Shown here one piece after another: positions 16,150 through 23,950 of a stretch of 24,852 nucleotides of DNA. Location: contig CAZWHW010000024.1 in NCBI GenBank assembly GCA_964633815.1, positions 1 to 24,852 on the forward strand. Reading direction: 5' to 3'. A model generated the notes under the pieces. It searched no databases. It saw nothing but the letters and a program-made list of their open reading frames with translations, and was not told the DNA's origin. Origin of the DNA: CALKZN01 sp964633815 (lineage in GTDB: Bacteria; Pseudomonadota; Gammaproteobacteria; Arenicellales; Arenicellaceae). The stretch's first letter is position 1. Each line of letters begins with the position of its first letter. The position numbers and the translations under genes were made by a program.

Positions 16150-16836
16150 ATGAGCACTTTAAGAAAATTAACTTTAGTAACTGGATTTAGCTTAATGGTG
16201 GCTGCATGTGCATCTACTCCACAGCAGCAGTATTTATCTGCACAAAATGAACAGAAAGAAGCTGCGCCTTTAAAAGATAAAGAGCAACAAACCAAAGAAA
16301 AATTGTCACCAAATATTACTTTCCCACCAACAATTGACATCGCTTATACCGATGTTATAGGTAATTTCGATCAACATATTGGTGCAAATGTTCGCTGGGG
16401 TGGACAAGTAGTTGAAAGCACGCAAATTGATGAATTAACTGTTCGCATGACCGTGTTTGGTCATCCACTATCTAATGAAGGGCGTCCAATCAAACAAGCA
16501 ACATTAGATGAAAACTATGGTCGATTCATTATTGAATTAAAAGCTAATTCGACTAAAAATGTTGATTTCAAAGGACGTTATGTCACTATGTTTGGGGACA
16601 TTACTTCCCAGATAGCAGTCACAAACGGTACTCTAGAAAAAGATATTCCAGTAGTTAATGCTGAAGATTTAGTTGATTGGAACACAGTTGATGAAATTCG
16701 TGAGTATGCAAGGGTCTTGCATAAGTATTATGGTGGATCAACTCGCCCATTATACTCTTTCAGATCCACTAGTAAATTTAATAGATTTGGTCGAGGATTT
16801 GGTCGTGGGTTTAGTCGAGGATTTAGACGGCACTAA
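16150..16836 (+). CDS. Slp-family outer-membrane lipoprotein, copy 2
   Basis: This 228-aa paralogue of the upstream lipoprotein has the same signal layout (LMVAAC, Cys20) and an almost identical Slp-like core, including NVRWGGQVVESTQIDELTVR, PLSNEGRPIK and GRYVTMFGDITSQ. The C-terminal tail differs: the Tyr/His-rich stretch is replaced by a shorter Ser/Phe/Arg/Gly tail with RGF repeats (FGRGFGRGFSRGFRRH). The core is conserved and the tail has changed, so the tail is the part that diverges. Same AAGGTGG ribosome site. It is followed by 236 bp without a gene before the fasciclin gene. Confidence 0.9.
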   Translation: MSTLRKLTLVTGFSLMVAACASTPQQQYLSAQNEQKEAAPLKDKEQQTKEKLSPNITFPPTIDIAYTDVIGNFDQHIGANVRWGGQVVESTQIDELTVRMTVFGHPLSNEGRPIKQATLDENYGRFIIELKANSTKNVDFKGRYVTMFGDITSQIAVTNGTLEKDIPVVNAEDLVDWNTVDEIREYARVLHKYYGGSTRPLYSFRSTSKFNRFGRGFGRGFSRGFRRH

Positions 16837-17072
16837 TCAAACAGCAAGAGACGCTCTAATATTTTAAGCTGTGTCCTTGCTTAGCATGTGAATGAGTAAA
16901 GAATCAGACTCGATTGTTTTTTGATTCTTCAGCTCAATTCACAAAAAAAACACTTAAAAATAACACTTTACAGACAAAGCTAAGCAAAGTTTAACCTCAA
17001 AACAGCATTCCCCTTCACACTGTTTGTTTCAAACTGTTTTCTCAAATTTAACCACTCATTAAAGAGGAAACT

Positions 17073-17567
17073 ATGAAACTACTAACTATTAAAATTACAA
17101 CTTTTATAACTGCAATTAGCCTTGCTTTATTTTCAACTCTGGCTTTTTCGGCACATCATGGCAATAAAAAAGATATTGTTGATACGGCCTTAGCAGCTGG
17201 TTCATTTAATACCCTAGCAACTGCTTTGACAAAAGCGGGACTTGTAGAGACTTTAAAAGGTGAAGGCCCTTTCACTGTGTTTGCTCCAACTGATGATGCA
17301 TTTGCGAAAATTCCTGCCGATCAACTTAATGCAATCTTAGCTGACAAAGAAAAGCTAACTGCTATCCTGACTTATCATGTGGTACCGGGCAAGGTATTAG
17401 CAGCTGATGTAGTGAAGTTGTCTTCAGCGAAAACTGTTCAAGGCAGTGAAGTGTCAATTTCTACTAAAGATGGTGTAAAAGTAGACAATGCCAATGTGAT
17501 CAAAACTGACATCAAGGCATCAAATGGAGTCATTCATGTGATTGACACAGTGATTATTCCAAAATAG
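17073..17567 (+). CDS. Secreted fasciclin (FAS1) domain protein
   Basis: This 164-aa protein has a Sec signal peptide (KLLTIKITTF then ITAISLALFSTLAFS, cleavage near SA|HH) and a single FAS1 domain filling the rest. Both FAS1 landmarks are present: the H1 box GPFTVFAPTDDAFAKIP and the H2-type end NGVIHVIDTVIIP, with the central TYHVVPGKV between. Single-domain bacterial FAS1 proteins are secreted or periplasmic adhesion-type proteins, some linked to biofilm or symbiosis. AGAGGAAA precedes the ATG. It stands alone, ending in a strong terminator and facing the Rieske/HAD/rluC operon. Confidence 0.95.
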   Translation: MKLLTIKITTFITAISLALFSTLAFSAHHGNKKDIVDTALAAGSFNTLATALTKAGLVETLKGEGPFTVFAPTDDAFAKIPADQLNAILADKEKLTAILTYHVVPGKVLAADVVKLSSAKTVQGSEVSISTKDGVKVDNANVIKTDIKASNGVIHVIDTVIIPK

Positions 17568-17592
17568 TAATTCAGCTTAATCCCCCCTATTT

Positions 17593-17616
17593 AAAGGCTT
17601 GCTTCGGCAAGCCTTT
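17593..17616. terminator. Strong bidirectional terminator with TTCG tetraloop
   Basis: AAAGGCTTGC (17593-17602), loop TTCG, GCAAGCCTTT (17607-17616): a perfect 10-bp stem with a UUCG tetraloop followed by T-rich DNA. It lies between the convergent fasciclin and Rieske genes. Confidence 0.93.
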
Positions 17617-17617
17617 T

Positions 17618-18004
17618 TTACTTTTCATTTAGGATGATTTTTTCAACCGCTTGATCGGTAATAAAGAGAACACCTTCTTCTTCTATAGCTTCAAGTATTT
17701 CTAAACCAACTCCATAACATGGCCCGCCAAGGCATTTGCCTGTTTCAGGCGCATAATGAGCTCCATGAGTGGAACACACAAGATGTTCACCTTCTTCATC
17801 AAAAAATTGGCCAGGTTTTAAATCCAAATTCACTGCGATATGCCCGCAGATATTTTTAAACACTCGAATATGGTCTTGATAGCGCACCGCAAACGCGGGA
17901 ATTTCTGGCATATCAACTGGATGATCAATAAGTTTGATCTTAAAAACCAACCCTTCTCCACCGTTTTCTATATGGGCAACTGAACCAACTTTGATTTTAG
18001 CCAT
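17618..18004 (-). CDS. Rieske [2Fe-2S] domain protein
   Basis: A 128-aa stand-alone Rieske ferredoxin-like protein. Cluster ligands are Cys53 and His55 (ICGHIAVNL) and Cys77 and His80 (VCSTHGAHY), followed by the usual TGKCLGGPC turn. I choose ATG 18004: it has GGAGAAG upstream and forms an ATGGCTAA overlap with the HAD gene stop. The longer reading (18019) needs a TTG start and would lie on top of that ribosome site. The small size points to electron transfer or a partner of an oxygenase; similar small Rieske genes follow rluC and a HAD gene in some gammaproteobacteria. The physiological partner is unknown. It is the last gene of the rluC operon. Confidence 0.92.
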   Translation of the reverse strand: MAKIKVGSVAHIENGGEGLVFKIKLIDHPVDMPEIPAFAVRYQDHIRVFKNICGHIAVNLDLKPGQFFDEEGEHLVCSTHGAHYAPETGKCLGGPCYGVGLEILEAIEEEGVLFITDQAVEKIILNEK

Positions 18005-18683
18005 CAAACTCTTCTCCAAAAGCTGGGGTTATATGCGGTAACACCCAATCAATGAAATCAGGAAAACTGTTAAGCGTTGTTAAGGCACCAGTTTCTAGCA
18101 ATCGTGTTTCTTCATGCGCTCCATAATTGATACCTATTGCATCAATGCCAGCATTGACTGCCATTTGCATATCATATTCCGTGTCACCAACCATGAGGCA
18201 ATCTTTTGCTTCCAACGCAAGAAAGTCTAGTATGTCGAGCAGCATTTGCGGATGGGGTTTGCCACGCGCTTCATCAGCACAACGAGTGTAGATAAAGAAA
18301 TCATGCATTGATTCTGCTGTCAGCACTCTTTCTAAACCTGCACGTGCTTTACCAGTAGCCACACAGAGAAAAGCACCCGCTTGACTAAGTTCTTCCAAAC
18401 CGTCTAGCACTCCTTCATATAAAGGCTGCTCAGTTTTGTTTTGATTTACAAAATGATATTTGTAGCGTTCAACAACTTGATCAATTTTCTGCTGTCCAAT
18501 ATCACCAAACAGTTTCAACATAGAATCAGCTAAACCTAAACCAATAATATTACGAGCTGCAGAGTCACTTGGAATAGGCAAATCAGTATCAGCTGCGGCC
18601 GCGCGAACACTTTCAGAAATTTTTTGCAAGGAATTCATCAACGTGCCATCCCAATCAAAAATTATGCAGCTATATTTTTTCAT
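17997..18683 (-). CDS. HAD-IA family phosphatase (phosphoglycolate-phosphatase-like)
   Basis: This 228-aa HAD hydrolase has all four motifs: nucleophile Asp10 and Asp12 in FDWDGTLMNS, a Thr in CVATGKAR, the Lys in RGKPHPQ, and the acidic pair in MVGDTEYDMQMA. The alpha-helical cap lies between motifs I and II (C1 type). It hydrolyses a phosphate monoester; the substrate cannot be read from the sequence. It overlaps rluC by 14 bp upstream and the Rieske gene by 8 bp downstream, so the three are translationally coupled. The same rluC-HAD order is found in Pseudomonas. Confidence 0.93.
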   Translation of the reverse strand: MKKYSCIIFDWDGTLMNSLQKISESVRAAAADTDLPIPSDSAARNIIGLGLADSMLKLFGDIGQQKIDQVVERYKYHFVNQNKTEQPLYEGVLDGLEELSQAGAFLCVATGKARAGLERVLTAESMHDFFIYTRCADEARGKPHPQMLLDILDFLALEAKDCLMVGDTEYDMQMAVNAGIDAIGINYGAHEETRLLETGALTTLNSFPDFIDWVLPHITPAFGEEFDG

Positions 18684-19647
18684 TACGTAAATTCCCTAAT
18701 ACTGTCTTCAATTCTTTTGCTAAAGGTGCTGTAACAATAATTTTTTTATCTGTGTCAGGGTGAGTAAATGCTAATTGACTAGCGTGTAAAAATAAGCGGT
18801 GTAGTCCATGTGATTGCATCAACCGATTGAATTCACGATCACCATATTTCTCATCGCCTGCCAAACAACAACCAATATGCTGCGCATGAACACGAACTTG
18901 ATGTGTTCTGCCAGTAAATAGTTTTGCTTCGATTAAACTAATCTCACAATTTTCTTTAGAAAACTGTTCAATCTTATTAAATTTAGTTTTAGCAAACTGT
19001 CCTGACTCTTGATCAGAGTCCACCACTACCATTTTATGTTCGCCTTTCGCTAAGGCTTTTTTACTCAATGGTGCAATCACCATTTGCGAATGGGATTCCA
19101 ATGAATTTAAAACTAACGCTTTATAACGCTTATCAAGAAAGTTATTTTTCTCACTGTTATTGGCAAACAATGCACTGAGTTTGGTCAACGCTGAACGTTT
19201 TTTTGCGAGTAATAAACATCCCGAAGTCGAACGATCGAGGCGATGTACTAACTCTATAAACCGATATTGAGTTAGTTCACGTAATAATTCAATAATGCCA
19301 AACTGTAAGCCACTACCTGAGTGCACCGCAAGACCGCTAGGTTTATTGATAACCATGATATGTTCATCCTCATAAAGCACGGTGTTCAATAAATATTGAT
19401 GCTTGGATGCGGTTTTGAAGTCAAGTTGCTTTTCTTGAGCTACTCGGACAGGAGGAATGCGCACCACATCATCTATAGCTAGACGTGTGCTTGCTTGTGC
19501 ACGTTTCTTGTTGATTCGCACTTCACCTTTACGAATGATTCTATAAACATAGGTTTTCGGCACACCTTTCAAAACTTTCAGAAGAAAATTATCAAGACGT
19601 TGTCCACTGTGGGCATCATCAATTGTTTGGAATCTAACAGACGGCAT
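18670..19647 (-). CDS. rluC: 23S rRNA pseudouridine synthase RluC
   Basis: This 325-aa enzyme should make pseudouridines at positions 955, 2504 and 2580 of 23S rRNA (E. coli numbering). An N-terminal S4 RNA-binding domain (GQRLDNFLLKVLKGVPKTYV then RIIRKGEVRINKKR) is followed by the RluA-type catalytic domain with Asp138 in LVHRLDRSTSGCLLLAKK, and RTHQVRVHAQHIGCCLAGD later. Length and order match RluC. It is divergent from rne, which is the standard gammaproteobacterial arrangement and makes the identification firm. Confidence 0.95.
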   Translation of the reverse strand: MPSVRFQTIDDAHSGQRLDNFLLKVLKGVPKTYVYRIIRKGEVRINKKRAQASTRLAIDDVVRIPPVRVAQEKQLDFKTASKHQYLLNTVLYEDEHIMVINKPSGLAVHSGSGLQFGIIELLRELTQYRFIELVHRLDRSTSGCLLLAKKRSALTKLSALFANNSEKNNFLDKRYKALVLNSLESHSQMVIAPLSKKALAKGEHKMVVVDSDQESGQFAKTKFNKIEQFSKENCEISLIEAKLFTGRTHQVRVHAQHIGCCLAGDEKYGDREFNRLMQSHGLHRLFLHASQLAFTHPDTDKKIIVTAPLAKELKTVLGNLRNEKI

Positions 19648-19729
19648 CGATTTAATTTGCTCTTAATATTTTAATTAGGTGCGATTATCTATCAAATGGG
19701 CAAACGATAGGTTTATTTTTTGAATTAAA

Positions 19730-19758
19730 TTGCGACCTAAGCATTAAATTGCTATATT
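19730..19758 (+). promoter_or_regulatory. Candidate rne promoter
   Basis: TTGCGA (19730-19735), a 17-bp spacer and TATATT (19753-19758) give a good sigma-70 match pointing toward rne. A start near 19765 would give a leader of about 650 nt, longer than the 361 nt of E. coli rne. Confidence 0.5.
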
Positions 19759-19764
19759 CCGAAA

Positions 19765-20418
19765 TCTAGGAAAAGGCTGCTGAAAATTTGGTCTAAACTA
19801 GCACTAGTAAATAGTAAAATTAATGTGACAAAGAATTTTGAAGCGACGTTTGAACTTTAACACTCTCGTGAAGAGAAAAAAATTCAAACGACGAATCAGT
19901 GGAATCAGAAACCACACACGTTGTTTGTTCTGATCACTTCGAATGAAACATACATGAAAAGTGTTGCCGAGAACAAACGTAACAGAAGTTTAAAATAGTT
20001 GCGCTATTAAGCGAGATATTGAACAAGAGACGAATTATAGAAGTTTAGTTCTGAAACTAGGCTTTGACATAAGCAATAATCAACAGACGATTCATTCATT
20101 GCTTCAGGCACCAAGTTATAACAGGAGTATGACGCGCCATATAAGAACCTGAATGTTTAAGCGTTAATTGCTGATTGATATTAAAACTATATCGAAATCG
20201 CAATAAGTTATTGAAAAATATAGTACTTTAAAAGATTTAAAACAGTTTCATTTCATTAGAAACTCTTTAATAACACTATAAAATAGCGAGCAATATTGCT
20301 TGCAATATTACTGCAATTGGATTGAGAATTACTGAATAATTCTCTACAAAGCCAATAGCAATCGTCCACTCTTTTCATTACCTCTATCAATAGCAACAAC
20401 TTACGTTAGAGGTATATA
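19765..20418 (+). promoter_or_regulatory. Long structured 5' leader of rne
   Basis: There is no gene here, but several inverted repeats. CGTTTGAA/TTCAAACG (19847-19854 with 19883-19890) encloses a CTCT/AGAG hairpin. GTTTGTTCT/AGAACAAAC (19923-19931 with 19970-19978) encloses CACTT/AAGTG. AGTTTC/GAAACT (20244-20249 with 20259-20264). GAGAATTA/TAATTCTC (20324-20331 with 20337-20344) is nested in ATTGG/CCAAT (20316-20320 with 20352-20356). In E. coli, RNase E binds stem-loop hp2 of its own leader and degrades the message; this leader is the likely counterpart, but I cannot say which hairpin would be hp2. Confidence 0.6.
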
Positions 20419-20427
20419 ATGAAAAGA
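20370..20427 (+). promoter_or_regulatory. Hairpin sequestering the rne Shine-Dalgarno and start codon
   Basis: TCTTTTCATTACCTCTA (20370-20386) is complementary to TAGAGG (20407-20412) plus TAATGAAAAGA (20417-20427), leaving a 4-nt bulge (TATA) and a 20-nt loop. All 17 bases pair. The paired right arm contains the GAGG ribosome site (20409-20412) and the rne ATG (20419-20421), so the closed form should block initiation. Confidence 0.8.
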
Positions 20428-22437
20428 ATGTTATTCAACGCAACTCACCCGGAAGAGTATCGAGTTGCTATAGTAGATGGCCAAAAATTGCTTGATTTAG
20501 ACATTGAATCATCATCAAGCTATTTGAAAAAAGGCAATATTTATAAAGCAAAAATCACCCGTGTAGAGCCAAGCTTGGAAGCTGCTTTTGTAGATTACGG
20601 TGCTGATCGCCATGGTTTTTTGCCGATGAAAGAAATTTCTCGCAACTACTTCAAAAACTATGATGGCAAAACACCAATGTCAAAGATCAACATCAAAGAT
20701 GTGATCAGTGAAGGCCAAGAGATCATCGTTCAAGTTGAAAAAGACGAACGCGGCAACAAAGGCGCTGCCTTAACCACATTCATTAGTCTGGCTGGACGCT
20801 ATATGGTGTTAATGCCTGACAATCCAAAAGGCGGCGGAATTTCTCGCCGAATTGAAGGCCAAGAGCGTGAAGAGTTACGTAATACTATGCGTGAGGTAGA
20901 TACACCAGATGGACATGCAGTGATTGTTCGTACTGCAGGTGTAGGTAAAAGTGCTGAACAATTACAATGGGATTTAGATTATCTTGTGCGTCTTTGGGAT
21001 GCTATTCAAGCTGTAGGTGAAGATAAAAAGAAAAAAGTTCCTTTTTTAATCTTTCTAGAAACCAATCTTATTGTTCGGTCAATTCGCGATCATTTTAAAA
21101 ATGATATTGCGGAAATCGTTATTGATGATAAAGATGTTTTTGACCGTGCCACGCGGTTTGTAAATCAAGTCATGCCGCACAATTCAATCAAGTTAAAACT
21201 CTATGAAGATACTGTGCCACTTTTTTCTCGTTATCAAGTAGAAAATCAAATTGAATCAGCCTTCTCACGTGAAGTTACCTTATCATCTGGTGGCGCTTTA
21301 GTATTTGATCACACGGAAGCATTGCTTTCTATTGATGTGAACTCTGCACGAGCTACCAAAGGCTCTGACATAGAAGAAACTGCGCTGAACACCAACCTTG
21401 AGGCAGCATCTGAAGTTGCACGACAACTTAAGATTCGCGATTTAGGTGGTCTAGTTGTTATTGATTTTATTGACATGACCATTTCAAAAAATCAGCGCGC
21501 AGTCGAGAAACGCTTGATGGAAGAAATGGACAGCGATCGCGCGCGCGTTCAAATTGGTAAAATTTCACGCTTTGGTTTGCTTGAGTTATCTCGTCAACGC
21601 CTGCGCTCTTCCATTAGTGATGCCAATTACAAAACCTGCCCTCGTTGTGATGGAACAGGCCAGATTCGCAGTGTTTCTAGCTGTGCGTTGAGCATCTTAC
21701 GTGTTATTGAAGAAGAGGCTTTGAAAGAAAACACAGAAGCTGTAATCGCGCATTTACCACTTCATACTGCATCTTTTTTACTGAACGAAAAACGTCATGA
21801 AGTTAACTTGATCGAAACTCGTTTAGCAACTCATGTATACATCATCCCAACGGATGATTTAGAAACACCACATTACAAAATCAAGCGTCTGCGTGCGGAA
21901 GATATTGATGCCATGCCTGACATGCCTAGTTTTAAGCTAAAAATGGAAGGTGCAAAAAAAGAGCGTAATGCCTTTGAAATGATGGGCACTGACGTCAACA
22001 CTGAACCTAGACCAGAGCCAGTTGTGGGACTAGATTCAGTGCAGATGGATAGCGCTGCACCAGCTCCTACTACAGCAACAGTAACTGCACCAACAACAGA
22101 AGTTGGCTTTTTTGTGAAAATTTGGCGTGCTTTGTTTAGCACAGGTGAAATTACACCTGCTAAAAAACCACAACAGCAGAACAAGCGCAAATTCAACAAT
22201 AATCAAAACCAAAATAACAACAATCGGAATCGAAATAATAACCGTAACCGTAATTCAAATCGCGGCGCCCAAAATTCAAACAGAAACAATCAAAATCGCG
22301 GTCGCAATAATCAACAGAACAACCAAAATAATAATCAACGTTCAAACAATCAACGTTCAAATAACCGTAAACCTAATAATAACCGTAATACAGGCGCGCA
22401 AAAGCAAACTAATAATAACTCAAATCCACCGAAATAG
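20419..22437 (+). CDS. rne: Ribonuclease E, short form with Asn-rich tail
   Basis: This 672-aa essential endoribonuclease acts in mRNA decay and rRNA/tRNA maturation. The catalytic half is complete: MKRMLFNATHPEEYRVAIVD, an S1 domain (about 37-120), the DNase I-like Mg2+ site with Asp306 (SIDVNSARATKGSDIEETAL) and Asp349 (VVIDFIDM), and the zinc-link Cys407 and Cys410 (TCPRCDGTG). The C-terminal part is short compared with the 1061 aa of E. coli. A linker is followed by an amphipathic helix, EVGFFVKIWRALFS (561-574), like the membrane-targeting sequence of RNase E. The last 88 residues include 40 Asn plus many Arg and Gln. No enolase- or RhlB-binding blocks can be recognised. Downstream lies a perfect terminator. 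Confidence 0.96.
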   Translation: MKRMLFNATHPEEYRVAIVDGQKLLDLDIESSSSYLKKGNIYKAKITRVEPSLEAAFVDYGADRHGFLPMKEISRNYFKNYDGKTPMSKINIKDVISEGQEIIVQVEKDERGNKGAALTTFISLAGRYMVLMPDNPKGGGISRRIEGQEREELRNTMREVDTPDGHAVIVRTAGVGKSAEQLQWDLDYLVRLWDAIQAVGEDKKKKVPFLIFLETNLIVRSIRDHFKNDIAEIVIDDKDVFDRATRFVNQVMPHNSIKLKLYEDTVPLFSRYQVENQIESAFSREVTLSSGGALVFDHTEALLSIDVNSARATKGSDIEETALNTNLEAASEVARQLKIRDLGGLVVIDFIDMTISKNQRAVEKRLMEEMDSDRARVQIGKISRFGLLELSRQRLRSSISDANYKTCPRCDGTGQIRSVSSCALSILRVIEEEALKENTEAVIAHLPLHTASFLLNEKRHEVNLIETRLATHVYIIPTDDLETPHYKIKRLRAEDIDAMPDMPSFKLKMEGAKKERNAFEMMGTDVNTEPRPEPVVGLDSVQMDSAAPAPTTATVTAPTTEVGFFVKIWRALFSTGEITPAKKPQQQNKRKFNNNQNQNNNNRNRNNNRNRNSNRGAQNSNRNNQNRGRNNQQNNQNNNQRSNNQRSNNRKPNNNRNTGAQKQTNNNSNPPK

Positions 22438-22480
22438 AGTTAACATAACATTTGCCTAGCAATACCCTTTACTATTTACG

Positions 22481-22505
22481 ACGGCGATATCAAACATATC
22501 GCCGT
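22481..22505 (+). terminator. rne terminator
   Basis: ACGGCGATAT (22481-22490), loop CAAAC, ATATCGCCGT (22496-22505): a perfect 10-bp stem followed by TATTTTTA, 43 bp after the rne stop. Confidence 0.9.
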
Positions 22506-22533
22506 TATTTTTAATGGTGATTAGAGCTTATTT

Positions 22534-23634
22534 ATGAGAGAAATCGACTTTTCTTCTAAAAATTACCAACTGCAACTTAAGCATAAGTTAAATATTCTAG
22601 AAGAACAGTTGCGCTCAGCTGACATTCATTTGCCAAAGATCGAAGTTTTTTCCTCGCCAAAACAGAATTTCCGCATGCGTGCTGAATTTCGTGTTTGGCA
22701 TGAAAGCCGTAGTAGTCATTATGCAATGCACGACCCTGAAACTAAGCAGGTATACACACTGACAGACTTCCCTATTGCATCAAAAACAATTTGCGAACGC
22801 ATGAGCACATTAATGGCTGCCATAAATGCAGAGCAAGAGTTAAGTCATCGCTTATTTCAGGTTGAGTTTTTATCAACCACTAAAAACGAACTACTAATTT
22901 CTCTGATTTATCATCGACCTTTAGGTCAATCATGGGAGCACCATGCTCGTGCGTTAGAAAAGAAACTTAATGCTTATATCATCGGCAGAAGTCGCAAACA
23001 AAAAACTGTGCTTAGCCAAGATTATGTCACCGAAGAGATGTTGGTAGATAGCACTGTATACTCGTATCAGCAAACAGAGAACAGTTTCACCCAACCTAAT
23101 GCAGCAGTTTGTCAATATATGCTGCAATGGGCTTGTGACCAAGCTCTTAAAATAAATCCTAATACTGACAAGGATTTGCTTGAGTTATATTGTGGTAATG
23201 GAAATTTTTCTTTACCTTTGTCCAGACATTTCCGCAAGGTGCTAGCAACCGAAGTCTCAAAAACCTCTGTTCGTTCTGCTCTATTAAATATAGAAAACAA
23301 TTCAATTAAGAATGTGCAAATCATGCGCTTATCTAGTGAAGAGACAGTCCAAGCGCTGAATAAAGTTCGAGAATTTCGCCGCCTTAAAAATATTGATCTG
23401 GATAGCTATGATTTTTCTACTGTCTTCGTTGATCCTCCAAGAGCGGGCTTAGACAATACAACCATCGAGTTAATCAAAAAATTCGATCAAATTATTTATA
23501 TCTCTTGTAACCCAAAGACATTTATTAACAATATTCAGTCTCTTGAGGGCTATGTCATTAAGGGTTTTGCTGCATTTGACCAATTTCCTTACACAGATCA
23601 TTTGGAGATTGGCGCAATACTAATCAAAAAATAA
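22534..23634 (+). CDS. trmA: tRNA (uracil-54-C5)-methyltransferase TrmA
   Basis: This 366-aa enzyme makes ribothymidine-54 in the T-loop of tRNA using S-adenosylmethionine. The N-terminal tRNA-binding part contains FRMRAEFRVWHE and SYQQTENSFTQPN. The methyltransferase core has LLELYCGNGNFSLPL (SAM loop), VFVDPPRAGLD, the nucleophile Cys325 in IYISCNPKTF and the general base Glu358 in DHLEIGAIL. The length equals that of E. coli TrmA, and no N-terminal TRAM or iron-sulfur cysteine set is present, which excludes RlmD/RlmC-type relatives. It lies on the same strand as rne after the terminator and is probably transcribed on its own. Confidence 0.96.
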   Translation: MREIDFSSKNYQLQLKHKLNILEEQLRSADIHLPKIEVFSSPKQNFRMRAEFRVWHESRSSHYAMHDPETKQVYTLTDFPIASKTICERMSTLMAAINAEQELSHRLFQVEFLSTTKNELLISLIYHRPLGQSWEHHARALEKKLNAYIIGRSRKQKTVLSQDYVTEEMLVDSTVYSYQQTENSFTQPNAAVCQYMLQWACDQALKINPNTDKDLLELYCGNGNFSLPLSRHFRKVLATEVSKTSVRSALLNIENNSIKNVQIMRLSSEETVQALNKVREFRRLKNIDLDSYDFSTVFVDPPRAGLDNTTIELIKKFDQIIYISCNPKTFINNIQSLEGYVIKGFAAFDQFPYTDHLEIGAILIKK

Positions 23635-23759
23635 CAACACTTTCGCCAACAAAAACAAAACACTTAATGAAAGAAATGCTACATATTAAGCTACTAATTT
23701 TAATCAAATAATTTGTAAAAATGCATTCGCTCTAGAATTACGTTTGGGGGGCTGACTAG

Positions 23760-23924
23760 AAATTAAACAGTAATTGGTCGTTGTTTGCTGAATATTCATT
23801 CACAGATGTATCTGATGTTAATTTCACACGTTTAGGTGATGATCCTGGTGGCTTAACCACAACAACTCAAGAAGCTGATCTTGACCTGCAAGCATTTACA
23901 GTTGGAGTTAATTACTACTTCTAA
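23760..23924 (+). pseudogene. C-terminal remnant of an outer-membrane beta-barrel protein
   Basis: From 23772 the plus strand reads NWSLFAEYSFTDVSDVNFTR, then an Asp/Gly/Thr loop and LQAFTVGVNYYF before the TAA at 23922-23924. This is the last two strands and long loop of an OmpA/OmpW- or LomR-like barrel: alternating residues and a C-terminal Tyr-Tyr-Phe, the sorting signal for the BAM complex. A TAG at 23757-23759 stops the frame upstream, and I find no further strands in 23635-23757. A good terminator follows. The remnant is clear; the exact parent family is not. Confidence 0.75.
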
Positions 23925-23950
23925 GGCTAAAAATAAGCAATGCAATACAA

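Larger units (their letters stand above)
14328..16870 (+). repeat. Tandem duplication of yceF 3' half plus slp-like gene
   Basis: Unit A (about 14328-15664) and unit B (about 15665-16870) are aligned head to tail. Each holds the yceF 3' part, the same intergenic promoter DNA and an Slp-like gene with near-identical ends. The junction is seen where the slp1 downstream sequence AAGCT meets TGTGAATTT from inside yceF; the same AAGCT ends unit B at 16870. Unit B is about 130 bp shorter, explained by an internal deletion in its yceF part and a shorter slp tail. Many substitutions separate the units, so the event is not recent. Confidence 0.92.

Noticed and set aside
15430..16867. Plus-strand frames at 15430-15669 and 16673-16867
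   Set aside because: They are alternative frames of the two slp-like genes that arise at the same place in both copies because of the duplication.
16898..16929. AAGAATCA/TGATTCTT inverted repeat after slp2 as a terminator
   Set aside because: The loop is about 15 nt and no T-run follows the second arm; kept out for lack of support.
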